Shown here: positions 1 to 10,868 of the stretch, in pieces
Layout: every line of letters starts with the position of its first letter
Position numbering within the stretch: the first letter of the stretch is position 1
Assembly: GCA_015183035.1 (NCBI GenBank)
Contig: JACZZP010000014.1
Coordinates: 310,001-374,000, forward strand
From: Meloidogyne chitwoodi
Lineage: Eukaryota; Nematoda; Chromadorea; Rhabditida; Meloidogynidae
Direction of reading: 5' to 3'
DNA length: 64,000 bases
Position numbers and translations under genes: made by a program
Notes under the pieces: model-generated
The model's input: the letters and a program-made list of their open reading frames with translations, nothing else
Databases searched by the model: none
Told to the model about the DNA's origin: nothing

Positions 1-2325
1 TTTTTGAAGATGAGAGAATATTTCACACATTAATTCGGCAACAGTAAGCATTGCCTATGAAATTAATTTTTTTTAATTAAAAGAAAAACAAACAATAAAA
101 ATTTAAGGAAAAATTTGCTTTGAGGGCCCAGATTCCGATCTGTACAATATATATGTCATTCGAAAGAGCCCGTCGAGTAGAGTCGAACGACATCAAAAAA
201 AGTTTTGGGACTCAAGTCGGAGCCGAGATACAGGTCCCCGAAAATCGAAAAACCATAGGGGGGAGTAAGCTCATTTTTGGGGTGGAAATTCGAATATGAG
301 TATGATAGATCATTCGAAAGAGCTCTTCAAGACATATCAAACGAGACAAAAATTGTCAAGATTGAACGATTTTAAACAAAATTATGAAGGATCGAAGTTT
401 TTGAAGCACGCCAAACTTGGACCTATTGGGAGTGTTTTATGACTTCTTGATTTGGGAGCCCATCTCTCGTTGGCTTTTTGGTACATGCGTTATTCTACGG
501 CGCAAATTACAACAAAATAATTAATTCAATGAAAATAATTTAGGTGCAGCCGCGGTAATCACTTTGTAGAGCTTACTTCCCTCTATGGTTTTTCGATTTT
601 CGGGAGTCTGTATCTCGGCTCCGACTTGAGTCCCAAAACTTTTTTTGATGTCGTTCGACTCTTCTCGACGAGCTCTTTCGAATGACATATATATTGTACA
701 GATCGGAATCTGGGCCCTCAAAGCAAATTTTACCAAATTTAAATCAGTGGACCAGTTAATATACGAGCTGCGGATATCCGTGAATAAGATTTTTTTAAGA
801 AATAGATTTTAAGAATAATGTTGGCCAAGTGGTTAAGGCGTTAGACTATAATTTGAATGGGGTGGGTTCGAGCCTTATGAAAGGAAAATCAAATTAAAAA
901 TAATGTTCTTTCTATTTTTCCCGTTTCCTTATTTGATTTAATTATTTTTACATAATTTAAATTTTTATAGGCTTTAAAATTCCCATTCATACTTTTAAAA
1001 CTATTTAAAATTAAAAAATAAAAACCTCATGATAATGAAATTTGAAAGCCATTTCCAAATCTAAACCAACAAATTCTGTCATATGTCTATGTGTATTACT
1101 ATCTTCAGCTCGAAAAACAGCTCCAATTGTATAAACTTTATCAAAATCAGCAGCAATAGCCATTTGTTTGTAAAGTTGAGGAGATTGAGCTAAATATGCT
1201 GATCCTTTAAAGTAGCTAACCTTAAAAATAAAAAAGATAATTTTTAACATTTAAAAGAAAAATAAACCTCAAAAACATTTGCTCCACCCTCACTAGCTGC
1301 TGAAATTATTTTTGGAGTGTGAATTTCGATAAATCCTCTTTTATTTAGATTAGAGCGGAATTCATCACAAATAGCTGCTTGAAGTCGAAAAATAGCCTGA
1401 CTTGTTGGTGTACGCAAATCAAGCACTCTAAAAATAAATTGCTGTTTTTGAAATAAAAGTAATTTATAGTCGTAAAATATTTTAAAAAATTCAAAAAGGA
1501 CAGAATTTAAAATAAAATAGTTAATCCCGAAGAATCGCGGTGACTCAAAAAGTTTTCAAATGATTATATTTTGTATTTTCTAAAGTAGAAAATATGTTGA
1601 TCGAATTCTATTTAGTTCAGAATTAAACGATGAGCTCAATTAGTAGAATATTTCTTACAAAAAAATAATTTTTTAATCATTTCAAAACTTTTTTAAAAGG
1701 GAAAATCTTTAAACTCTCCCAAGGATGATCCCCCCAAAATAATAATAAACCTGTTATCCAATCGTGTATCTAATTTAACAACAGCTAATCCTCCTCCTCC
1801 AGTTTCATCTCCAATATCTGGTCTAGTAGCATCTTCTAATTGTAAAGGCAATCTTGGCTCTGAAGCAGAAACAACAAATAATTTTTTAATTCGTACTTCG
1901 ACATCACTCTGACTGCAACTGGAAACAGGTGAAGGTGTCTTTGATATTTGTCCAAAAACATCAATTAAAGTTTCCTGTAAATTTACAAAGTTTTATCAAG
2001 GAAAATTAATTTAAAAAAACCTTAGAAATATTTTGAGCATATTTAACAAATTCTTTGGTAATTTCATCCCCAACAAAAAGAACGCCTTGAACACTATAAA
2101 TCCTTTGGCGTAAGCAGATAAAACAGTTTTTGCCTTTACCGCGTGATTCCGCAACTCTAGCCCTTATCCAAATCTTTTTTTTTTTTAATAATTAAAAAAT
2201 AATTTTTTTATCAAAAAAACCTCTTGTCCATCTATATTTGAACTAATATTTTTAATGTCGAAAAAATTTAATTCACGCTTTTCCTTTGATTGAATAATGC
2301 CATACGAACCATAATTGGAAGCCAT
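1..2325 (-). CDS. DARS1: Aspartyl-tRNA synthetase, cytoplasmic (3' partial)
   Basis: Charges tRNA-Asp with aspartate in the cytosol. Exons read on the minus strand: 2325-2221, 2173-2021, 1974-1751, 1427-1268, 1220-1026 and 54-1, all phase-consistent. The start is the ATG at 2325 (MASNYGSYG). The N-terminal part carries the OB-fold anticodon-binding region ([13 protein letters not shown] onward). It is followed by the class II catalytic core with [15 protein letters not shown], then [19 protein letters not shown], then the motif 2 region [15 protein letters not shown], which binds ATP. The last exon seen reads [18 protein letters not shown], and the C-terminal catalytic part lies outside the window. 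The intron between 1026 and 54 is about 970 bases, unusually long for this gene, because a foldback repeat and a tRNA-like sequence lie inside it. The family assignment is firm; the symbol follows the animal orthologue. Confidence 0.93.
111..731. repeat. Foldback/TIR repeat in the DARS intron
   Basis: Arms of about 155 bases at 118-272 and 568-724 are near-perfect reverse complements, and the complementarity extends a little further out (AAATTTGCTTTGAGGG at the left edge). Recognisable pieces are a CATTCGAAAGAGC motif and a CGAAAATCGAAAAACCATAG motif. The same pieces recur at 13725-14520 and 36625-36780 and weakly at 27165-27240, so this is a dispersed family. No transposase is visible, so it is non-autonomous. 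Confidence 0.75.
818..882 (+). repeat. tRNA-like sequence with A and B boxes
   Basis: TGGCCAAGTGG matches the Pol III A box and GGTTCGAGCC matches the B box, at tRNA-like spacing. The acceptor, anticodon and T stems do not pair properly, so it is a tRNA pseudogene or tRNA-derived repeat rather than a working tRNA. It lies in the long DARS intron, antisense to the gene. A similar sequence is at 39376-39446. Confidence 0.5.
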
Positions 2326-2589
2326 ATTAAAGTTAATTTATAATTTTTAAGCTAACTAAAACAAAAAATTTAATTAAGCGAAAGGAATTAAATTTATGGG
2401 AAAAAATGAAATATTGCATAATGCAAAATCAAAACGGACAATTGAGTCAGGCAACGGCAACTGAGTATTAGGGGAAAAATAAAGAATTCTCAAATCATTT
2501 TAATCGACGCACTAATTCTAAATATAAATATTGAGTTAGAGAAATGATAAAATAATAGAGTGTATGTTTAGATTTTTTAAAATTTATTT

Positions 2590-2606
2590 ACTTCTTGCCT
2601 AAAATT
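2590..2606 (+). promoter_or_regulatory. Putative PSE of SL RNA genes
   Basis: TACTTCTTGCCTAAAAT begins about 60 nt before the leader start. Closely matching TTTCTTGYCTAAAAT sequences occur at the same distance upstream of all four SL RNA genes in the window, as expected of the snRNA-type proximal sequence element read by SNAPc. Confidence 0.55.
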
Positions 2607-2651
2607 TAAATATTATTTATTCATTTATTTTTGTAAACAGAGTAAATATTC

Positions 2652-2752
2652 GGTTTAAATACCCAAGTTTGAGGTAATCATACTGAAAGCTCTCGTAAGA
2701 GTGGCTTACTTGGGTTAAATTTTGAAATTGCTTTGCCTTTTTGGTGAAGCTT
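2652..2752 (+). ncRNA. Spliced-leader RNA gene, SL1-like (copy A)
   Basis: SL RNAs donate their 5' exon to mRNAs by trans-splicing. The 22-nt leader (2652-2673) equals canonical nematode SL1 except A instead of T at position 8. It is followed directly by the donor GTAATC. ACCCAAG in the leader pairs with CTTGGGT near 2709-2715 (stem I), and CTCT/AGAG forms stem II. AAATTTTGAAA is the Sm-binding site, and GCTTTGCC/GGTGAAGC forms the 3' stem-loop. Total length is about 101 nt, normal for the class. A putative PSE lies 58 nt upstream. The Sm site is AATTTTGA here against AATTTTGG in the other three copies. Confidence 0.88.
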
Positions 2753-2951
2753 AAAATATTTCTTTAATAAATTAGTTTTGCGTTTATTTATTGTTTTAAT
2801 CGTTCTTGAAAAAGATGGAGAATTATAAATATATGTATTTCTAAAGTATGAGAATTAGCATATCCTAAAATAACAAAAAAATCAAAAAATACAATAAATA
2901 AAAATAAATCAAATCGCAACACATCAAATTATTAATTTAAACCACATTTTT

Positions 2952-3052
2952 AAGCTTTACCAAAAAAGGTAAAGCACTTCCAAAATTTAACCCAAGTAAG
3001 CCACTCTACGAGAGCTTTCAGTATAATTACCTTAAACTTGGGTATTTAAACC
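2952..3052 (-). ncRNA. Spliced-leader RNA gene, SL1-like (copy B)
   Basis: Mirror copy of the gene at 2652. The leader (3052-3031) differs from canonical SL1 at position 8 (A) and position 20 (A instead of G), and is followed by the donor GTAATT. Stem I (ACCCAAG with CTTGGGT) and stem II (CTCT/AGAG) are kept. The Sm site is AAATTTTGGAA, as in C. elegans SL1 RNA. The 3' stem GCTTTACC/GGTAAAGC is perfect; relative to copy A both sides differ and pairing is preserved, which argues for function. Confidence 0.87.
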
Positions 3053-3287
3053 GAGTAGTTATTCAGTTTACCAAAATAAATGAATAAATAATATTTAAAT
3101 TTTAGGCAAGAAGTAAAAAATTAAAAAGAAAAGACTGTACATACACTCTATTATTTTATTATTTCTCTAATTTATAGTGAAATTACTTGCCCGATTAATC
3201 GCGGCAAGTTAGTCGCAGACCGGCTAACACAATTTTTTTCTTTTAATTAATTTTTTATTTTCAATTTATAGTTTTAATTAATTAAAA

Positions 3288-4642
3288 ATGTTTAAAAAAT
3301 TTGACTCAGGTGAAGATGTTATTGGTAGTCAGCAACTTAAGGGCTCTGTTCAGGTTTGTTTTTTAATGTATTTTTAAAATTAAATAAATCAAAATTAAGA
3401 AATCAATCAGAGCCAAATTAATCGAACAATTTCCTCTTATTGATGAATATATTGAACAAATTTTACCAAAAAAGGAAAATTTTAAATTGTTAAAATGTAA
3501 GGATCATTTGGAATTAATTGCTGATGTTAATGGAGAAATTCAATTTGTTAAGGTTTTTTTAAATTTATTTTTTCTGTCTTTAATTAATTATAATCTGGAA
3601 GGATGTTTTTCGAATAAAACACTGATTTTTATTTATTTTGTGCTGATTTTTTAAGATTTTATTTAATTTTGATTTAACAATTGGAAATTTAATATCTTTT
3701 TTGTAAACACTTTTTTTACAGCATCGAGATTTGCCTCAATATTTTCCAACTATTAGACTTCTCCATAAATATCCTTTTCTTCTTAAACATCAAAAGGTTT
3801 TCTTTTTTCTTATTTTAATTGAAATATTTTTTAAAAAAGGATGTACAAGGGGAAATTTATTTAAAAATCTTTTTGAATATTCTCTCCTTGTCAAAATTTA
3901 AAAAATAAAACTGCAAAATTTTGCTAAAATTTAGTTTTTTAAAGTTTTTATTTAGGTTGATAAAGGAGCTATTCGTTTTGTATTAAATGGTTCACATATA
4001 ATGTGCCCAGGATTGACTTCTCCAGGAGCTCAATTAAATGAATCTTGTAAAGAAAATGAATTAGTTGCTATTATGGGGGAAGGCAAGGAACATGCAATGG
4101 CTATTGGACAAATGAAGGTTTTTTTAATTTTAAATGATTAAAGTAAAGAGATTTAAGCAAAAATATACCCAATTTTTAGGGGAATATTTATTAGATATTT
4201 TAGAGGTTAAAAAAGAGTTAAAAATACCTAAATTAATAATTTAAAAAAATTATTAAAAATAAATATTTTTCTTTTTATTAGGAACATTTTTTGAATTTTT
4301 CAAACCTAAAAATTTTTCAAAATTTTTTTATATTTTTTATTTTTCTTCAGAAAAAAAAATATAATTAAACTTTCCAATAACTTTCGTCTTTAATTAAAAT
4401 ATTTTTTATTAAAAAATATTTTCAAAATTTTTAATTTTTTTCGGGACCCTAATTTTTATTTTTTGCCTATAATTTCCATTTAAAAGATTTTATATTATTT
4501 AATTATTTAAAAAATTAAATAATAATAATAATTAAAAAAGTAGCTTTCTTCAACAACAATTCGTGAAAAAAACACAGGAATAGCAATTGACAACATTCAT
4601 TATTTAAATGATGGACTTTGGAGAATTTTACGTTCAAATTAA
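3288..4642 (+). CDS. MCTS1: MCTS1 (MCT-1) translation re-initiation factor
   Basis: MCTS1 pairs with DENR and acts on the 40S subunit in re-initiation and ribosome recycling. Exons: 3288-3353, 3400-3552, 3722-3796, 3956-4117 and 4544-4642, all in phase. The start [11 protein letters not shown] matches the family N-terminus (MFKKFD). The middle reads [38 protein letters not shown] and [15 protein letters not shown], the last being the start of the C-terminal PUA domain. The protein ends [16 protein letters not shown], like animal orthologues. Length is about 180 residues, normal for the family. A TTTATAG 18 nt before the ATG could be a trans-splice acceptor. It is divergent from DARS with an SL RNA pair between them. 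Confidence 0.95.
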
Positions 4643-5396
4643 AGTTTATATTTTGTTTATTGTTGTTGATTTTTTTAAGAAATTTTTTTTAAATTAATTA
4701 ATTTTATAATTTTCAATTTTTCTGAGTTATTTATTTATTAAAAATTGAAAGAAAACAGTCTTTAATTTTATATTTTAGTTAATAATGTAAAGCAGTTAAA
4801 AAATAAATTATAAAATAATATTTGTGTTTAAAAATGTCTAGAACACGTATTTAAAAATAAAAAATATATTTAAAATATGTGGCAAATAAAATAAATGTTT
4901 GCTTTAAATAAATATTAAATTTATGGTAAGAATAAGTTTTCTGATGATGAAATTTAAAGTTTTGTTTAATAAATTGATATCAACCAAATTAATCAAGGCC
5001 TTTTGATCAAAACTGAAAAAATGGTGTTAAATCAATTGAGTTATCTTCAGGGTATTTAGAGAAGCTGATCGTAGAGGTTAATTTATAGTTTTACACATTT
5101 ATAAATTTTTTTTAAATAAATAAAGCAGTTCACTTTAGCAAAATCAAAATAAAATAAAAAAGATTAAAGAATAAATTTAAAAAATAAACTTTATACACAA
5201 TATTCACGTGAAAAATAAATTAAATATTAAAATTTTACAAGAGGAATTAACTGAATATTTTTTTTAAAGGAAAAGCTGCTGCGTGGCATGTTATGTTGTC
5301 ATTTCAAGAAAGCATTAAGGTATATAAAAGCAATGAAAAATATGAACAAAACATTCACATACAAAACACAAAATTAATTGTGTTGAGAAAAGAGAG
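4643..5396. other. Intergenic region
   Basis: AT-rich sequence with no ORF or RNA gene seen. Its 3' end holds the promoter of the mucin-like gene at 5397. Confidence 0.6.
5321..5330 (+). promoter_or_regulatory. TATA box of mucin-like gene 1
   Basis: TATATAAAAG lies about 70 bases before the ATG at 5397. TATATAAG boxes occur at the same distance upstream of the two paralogues (58052-58061 and 62111-62119, both minus strand), so this is a shared promoter element. Confidence 0.65.
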
Positions 5397-7202
5397 ATGA
5401 AAGGAATTATTTTAATACTCCCAATAATCTACTCTTTAATAAATTATATTGTTGGACAAACATGCGAACCACCGACAACAGAGCCTGTGTGTTATTGTAA
5501 ATGTGAATCAACACCTGGAGTTTCAACAATAACTCCAACAACAACAGTTGGACCAACAGGAACAAGGACAACAGGTACCCCAGGATCGACTGAATCTTCA
5601 ACACTAGTTCACTCTACTGGGGGACCAACAGCTACCCCAGCATCGACAGAAGCAACAGGTTCAACTGGACCATCTGAAGGAACAACAGCTACCCCAGCAT
5701 CGACAGAAGCAACAGGTTCAACTGGACCAACAGGACCGACTGGAGCACCAACTGGAACCCCAGCATCGACAGAAGCAACTGGTTCAACTGGACCATCTGA
5801 AGGAACAACAGCTACCCCAGCATCGACAGAAGCAACAGGTTCAACTGGACCAACAGAACCGACTGGAGCTCCAACTGGAACCCCAGCATCGACAGAAGCA
5901 ACTGGTTCAACTGGACCAACAGGACCGACTGGAGCTCCAACTGGAACCCCAGCATCGACAGAAGCAACTGGTTCAACTGGACCAACAGGACCGACTGGAG
6001 CACCAACTGGAACCGCAGCATCGACAGAAGCAACTGGTTCAACTGGACCATCTGAAGGAACAACAGCTACCCCAGCATCGACAGAAGCAACTGGTTCAAC
6101 TGGACCAACAGGACCGACTGGAGCTCCAACTGGAACCCCAGCATCGACAGAAGCAACTGGTTCAACTGGACCAACAGGACCGACTGGAGCTCCAACTGGA
6201 ACCCCAGCATCGACAGAAGCAACAGGTTCAACTGGACCAACAGGACCGACTGGAGCTCCAACTGGAACCCCAGCATCGACAGAAGCAACTGGTTCAACTG
6301 GACCAACAGGACCGACTGGAGCACCAACTGGAACCCCAGCATCGACAGAAGCAACTGGTTCAACTGGACCATCTGAAGGAACAACAGCTACCCCAGCATC
6401 GACAGAAGCAACTGGTTCAACTGGACCAACAGGACCGACTGGAGCACCAACTGGAACCCCAGCATCGACAGAAGCAACTGGTTCAACTGGACCATCTGAA
6501 GGAACAACAGCTACCCCAGCATCGACAGAAGCAACTGGTTCAACTGGACCAACAGGACCGACTGGAGCTCCAACTGGAACCCCAGCATCGACAGAAGCAA
6601 CAGGTTCAACTGGACCAACAGGACCGACTGGAGCTCCAACTGGAACCCCAGCATCGACAGAAGCAACTGGTTCAACTGGACCATCTGAAGGAACAACAGC
6701 TACCCCAGCATCGACAGAAGCAACAGGTTCAACTGGACCAACAGGACCGACTGGAGCTCCAACTGGAACCCCAGCATCGACAGAAGCAACTGGTTCAACT
6801 GGACCAACAGGACCGACTGGAGCACCAACTGGAACCCCAGCATCGACAGAAGCAACTGGTTCAACTGGACCATCTGAATCATCAACTGAAGAAACTGGCA
6901 CACCTGGACCATCAACAGGTACATATGGACCATCAAAAAGCACTCCTCGACCATCAAAAAGTACCTACAGACAAACTAAATCAACAACTCCAGTTCCCTC
7001 TACTGGAGCACCATCTGCAACCCCAGTATCAACTGAAGAAACCAGTACTAAGGCTACAACTCCAAAATGTAAATAATTATTTTAAAAAATTAATTACTAT
7101 TCTTTTACTATTTTAGTGTGTTGCAATTACCTTAAATGCAAAGTGTGCAATAAATATCAGACTTGTGCTGGATATAAAGGTTTCCCGGATCCATGTACTT
7201 GA
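5397..7202 (+). CDS. Secreted mucin-like T/S/P/G repeat protein 1
   Basis: No named family recognised. Exon 1 is 5397-7068 and exon 2 is 7117-7202, giving about 585 residues. The start is the ATG at 5397. Residues 1-20 ([20 protein letters not shown]) are a signal peptide. A short Cys-containing head follows ([20 protein letters not shown]). About 480 residues of Thr/Ser/Pro/Gly repeats come next, with two alternating units: a 22-residue type ([20 protein letters not shown]) and a 19-residue type with [17 protein letters not shown]. The small second exon encodes a Cys-rich tail, [16 protein letters not shown] then [11 protein letters not shown]. Without the splice the frame stops at once (AAATAA). 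The composition predicts heavy O-glycosylation and a surface or secreted mucin. Paralogues lie at 55588-57989 and 59781-62039. DNA between repeats is nearly identical, which points to recent expansion. Confidence 0.85.
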
Positions 7203-7396
7203 TAATTTTATAGAAAATCATTTATAAAAATAATTTTATTGTACTAGTTTATGTATTTGTAGTAATAAATAATGATTTATAATTAAATTTTTTTAAATAA
7301 TATTATGTATTTTATCTAATTTTTTAATAGGAAATCTTAATACTTTTTCGTCCTTTCCACTTATTAATATACTACTTTAATTCTTCTTTAATAGAG

Positions 7397-8118
7397 TTAC
7401 ACGACCTGCCGGCTATTAGACTCAAAGCTCCTATACGAGTCTACGCTCATGTGCGAGTCTAGTAACCGAGCGGGTGTCTTCAGAGGCGTTATCTTGTGTG
7501 GGGAATTAAGTGATTGGGAGCGCCAGTAGGAGTGAGTATATCTGGAGGAGGGGTGTTGTCTAACTCCTCACTGTTACTTGGTTAAGTTAGATTAATGAGT
7601 CTTAGTTGGGTCTTAAGGGATTGGGGACTACGAGTGTTTCATGGGTCTCACCGTGGCATTAGCCATAGTGGTGTGCTCATCGGACAGGAAGTGGAGGCGA
7701 ATAAGACAAGGAATCGGGGAATTAAGAATAACAATGGGACACAGAATGGGCTCTAAAGAATGCCTCTTAAGGAATGGTTCTTTAAGAGTGGGTCGTTAGG
7801 AAGTTTTCTAGCTTGCTTGTGATTGGGATTATATATGAGAGGTGAGGGGTGAAAGTCTAAGGATGAACTTAGTGGTTATTAGTGTATACGCTTTCTTAGT
7901 CGTGTTGCGGACTGCTGGGAAAGGTGATCCTTCATAAGGTTTGCAGGAAGGGAGTTAATAAGGTGAAGTGCAATGTATCTTGGGAACGGATGGGAAAGGA
8001 TGGTTAGAGATGGCCTAAGGAGATAAGTGGGTGAATGGATAGCTTAAGTGAGCTGGTGGGAATTGGTGATCATATGGGAGAGTTAGGAGTAAGTGGTGAT
8101 CAAGTTCACCACGCTACA
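7397..8118 (-). mobile_element. Solo-LTR-like insertion
   Basis: This block of 722 bases is clearly richer in G than its surroundings and has no coding potential. It is flanked by the direct repeat ATAGAG (7391-7396 and 8119-8124), which looks like a target-site duplication. On the minus strand it begins TGTAGCGTGG and ends CGTGTAA, close to but not exactly TG...CA, and a TATATAATCC box lies inside. Best read as a solo LTR. Another copy would be needed to confirm the ends. Confidence 0.45.
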
Positions 8119-8158
8119 ATAGAGAGAAGAAAACAAAGGATTTATTTTATAAATAATA

Positions 8159-8866
8159 CAGTGACCAGAAAGTAATGGAACACTTTTTAATTTTCCATAA
8201 CTCTTTTTATACTTTTTATTTTTAAATAATTTTATACTCGTTTTATAGTCTGTTCGATTATCTATTATTATACAAAATTTGGAATTATTTGGACGGGTAT
8301 AAAAAAAGTTATAGCATTTTCATTAAGGTATACCAAATTTTTCTCCACATAATTAACTTTCTGTATCTCAATTCTGAGAAGTCCGATTCTTGAGATTTCA
8401 AAAGAAATCAATCGAACTCACTTGCTAGTCAGACTAACTTTTGATATGAAAACGGTAACTGTGATATGGAAGGCTGTGATTAGATTTAATTCGATTTTGA
8501 GGGAAAATGTAATTTTCCATTTTAGTGTCGCGCGAAAACATAACTTTCAAAATCCTAGGCTAAAAAATTTTTTATTTTATTATTATTAAAGATCAGAGAT
8601 CTCTCTAGATTCTAAAAAAATTTAAGTCAATCCTTTCTCATTTTATAATTTTTTAAACAAAAATAAGTGTGAGGAGCTTAAGACAAAAATTTTCATTCAT
8701 ATTTTCGACCCTGTACCAAAGCAGAAGTAGGAATCTCCTAAACTCTTGGTAAATGTTATTTCCTATTTATTAGGTCTCTATCATATTATCTTTATTTTAT
8801 CTCGAAAACATAATTTTTAATAAAGTTATGATAAAAAATTTGTGTCCCATTACATTCTGGTCACCC
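8159..8866. mobile_element. Tc1/mariner-like non-autonomous element
   Basis: The terminal inverted repeats CAGTGACCAGAAAGTAATGG (left) and CCATTACATTCTGGTCACCC (right) match with few differences, with TA just outside the left end. The interior of about 660 bases holds no transposase ORF. Confidence 0.65.
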
Positions 8867-8883
8867 TTTACATATTTTAGTTT

Positions 8884-8955
8884 TGTTTGAATGTTTAGTT
8901 AAGTGGTTAATGAGTTAAGCAATTAAAACATTGTAATTAGATTTAAAAGTTTGAT
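8884..8955 (+). repeat. Weak tRNA-like sequence
   Basis: GTTAAGTGGTTAATGAG followed about 40 bases later by GTTTGATTCCTAGG resembles a tRNA D arm and T arm. The stems do not form, so at best it is an old tRNA-derived repeat. Confidence 0.25.
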
Positions 8956-9277
8956 TCCTAGGTATCTTATGGTCTGGAATAATGGGCGTTTTTTAATTAG
9001 TTTGATTAGATTTTTTAATCTAATTTTGGATTTTGTTGAATAATTTCTTTTAATTATCTAATATTTTTTGTCAAGGTAACCCTTCAACGTTTTAAAATAA
9101 TCTCTTTTTTTTTTAATTTTTGATAAATAAAAACAAAATTTATTTAAATATTTATTAAAGAATACTAATTTTTTACAAAATTACATTAATATAAGCTTTT
9201 CATATAAAGCAGTTTTTCAATATAATTAAATATATATTATAATTATTTTGTATTTATTTCACAATATAAACTTAGTA

Positions 9278-9793
9278 CTAATAACATTGTTTAGTTTTTG
9301 GATTACATTTATATCCTTTAGGGCATGGTTTATATTCACAAGAATATGATGGTTTAGTAGTAGTTTTGGTAATAGTTGTTGTTTTAGTAGTTGAAGGTAT
9401 AGGGTAGCATATACGATCCTTAAAGTTACATTTGTAACCATTAGGACAGATGCGTCCTCTAAAACATGGAATCCGTTTTGGTGTTGTTGGAGGGTTTGGA
9501 GTAGTTATAGGGTAACATATGCGATTATAACACTCATAACCTTTAGGACATAAAAATCCTCTGTAACAGTAAAAAGGTGTTGTGAGAGTAGTTGGAGCTG
9601 TAGTAGTAGTCTTAGGGTAACATATTTTAGAAATTGGGTTACATTCATAACCTTTAGGACAAGGTACATATTCACATCTAGGTGGAGGTGGAATTAATCC
9701 ATAAGCAGAGATTACACAAAACAAAATAATTGACAACACCTTTTTTTAAATTTTTAAATTAAATTTTTATTTTTAAATTTAAATTACCTTCAT
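9278..9793 (-). CDS. Small secreted Cys-module protein 1
   Basis: Not a named family. Exon 1 is only ATG AAG (9793-9788); a 48-base intron follows; exon 2 is 9739-9278, about 155 residues in all. The start was chosen because the same ATGAAG|GTAA micro-exon precedes two paralogues, while exon 2 opens with GTG, not ATG. A signal peptide (MKVLSIILFCVISAYG) is followed by four modules of the form C-x(3-6)-CPKGYEC-x(4-6)-CYP (one variant CPNGYKC), joined by Thr/Pro linkers. Each module has four cysteines in about 20 residues, suggesting two disulfides each. It is a lineage-specific secreted protein; an effector or surface role is inference only. The 5' part is duplicated in inverted orientation in the gene at 12252. 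Confidence 0.8.
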
Positions 9794-9938
9794 TTTAATT
9801 AAATTATTATTATTTGTTGTTATTTGTTTAATTATTTTTTAATTTTTCTTAGAATTATTTAAATAATAATAATTAAATAATAAACTGATTTGTATTGCTT
9901 TAATTATTTTTATTTTATATTAATATATTTATTTATTA
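9611..9938. repeat. Left arm of an inverted gene duplication
   Basis: The promoter region, micro-exon, intron and first Cys module of the gene at 9278-9793 are repeated almost without change at 12108-12434 in the opposite direction. The two genes are transcribed away from each other, with about 2.2 kb between the arms. Confidence 0.8.
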
Positions 9939-10868
9939 TTTTAATGTTTTTATTTAAATATTTTTAGATAAATTTATTTTTAATATTTTCCATTAATTTT
10001 AGTCACATTAATAACGTGGAATTAATTTTGTTTAAAGGAAGTATTATGTAAATATTAACTCTCTTTATTTAAATATTTTTATTTTTGTTTGTCGCCTCTT
10101 TAAACATTAAAAAAGGTTTTAAGAATATTTTTATTGTAAACAATTTTTTTTATTTTTAATTTATCAAAATTTTCCGTGAAAAATATCATTTTAATTCAAA
10201 TAAACAATTTTTTTATTATTTAACATATTTTTAAAAATTTAGTAATATTAAATATTATTTTTGGTAATAAACAATTTTTATTATTTTTTATTATTTAATT
10301 TTAATTTAATAATAAAATATGCTAATCGTCTAGATTTTGTAAAAATATATTTTCTTTTTTTAATTTAAATTAATCTAAAATAATACAATTAAAAAGAGTA
10401 ATTCAGAAATGTTTTGATTGTAAAAGGATAGAAATATTAAAATTAAAAAATTATTAATAATTAATAATTTGGGATTACCTGAATATTCCTCTCTGATAAT
10501 TTTGGAATATTCCCCTCTGTGTAGATTTAAAAAAATTTATTCATAAATTAAAGAATAATTTTGGATTATTTTAGTGGTTAATTCATTTTCCTTGGGGATA
10601 TTTCTATGCCCTAATTTTGAGATTAATCTAGGTTTTCGTTTTTGTCGTACCTCATAATTTTATTTCAAAAATTAACTTCTAATCAACATTATTAATAGAT
10701 GGGAATTTGTAAACAAAAGTATTGTCCTTTAATGTAATTATTTCAACAATTATTACAAAAACAAAATTTATTTAAATATTTATTTCAAAAATCAATTTTA
10801 CAAAATTAAATATATAATTAATTAATTTGTATATATTTCACACATTATAAAATAAATGAAGGATAAAT
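9939..10868. other. Intergenic, AT-rich
   Basis: No ORF, RNA gene or clear repeat was seen between the two minus-strand Cys-module genes. Confidence 0.5.

Larger units (their letters stand above)
2533..3174. repeat. Inverted repeat carrying two SL RNA genes
   Basis: The left arm (about 2535-2755) and right arm (about 2951-3174) are reverse complements with scattered differences, separated by a spacer of about 195 bases. Each arm contains an SL RNA unit plus about 115 bases of upstream sequence, so the promoters are outermost and the 3' ends face each other. It lies between the divergent DARS and MCTS1 genes. Without the SL content it would pass for a MITE. Confidence 0.85.

Noticed and set aside
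2533..3174. Ordinary MITE
   Set aside because: First taken as a MITE because of the inverted arms, but each arm has a complete SL RNA with leader, donor, Sm site and stems, and a PSE-like motif. The same holds for 17413-18182.
5609..6943. Long antisense ORF ([20 protein letters not shown] repeats)
   Set aside because: It is the reverse reading of the mucin-like tandem repeat, which has no stops on either strand. No signal peptide or splice signals, and the sense frame has head, tail and TATA box.
5460..7068. Bacterial-type collagen-like (GPTGPTGP) protein
   Set aside because: Gly at every third place is kept only in short runs broken by STEATG-like segments. The gene has an intron and a eukaryotic promoter, so mucin-like fits better.
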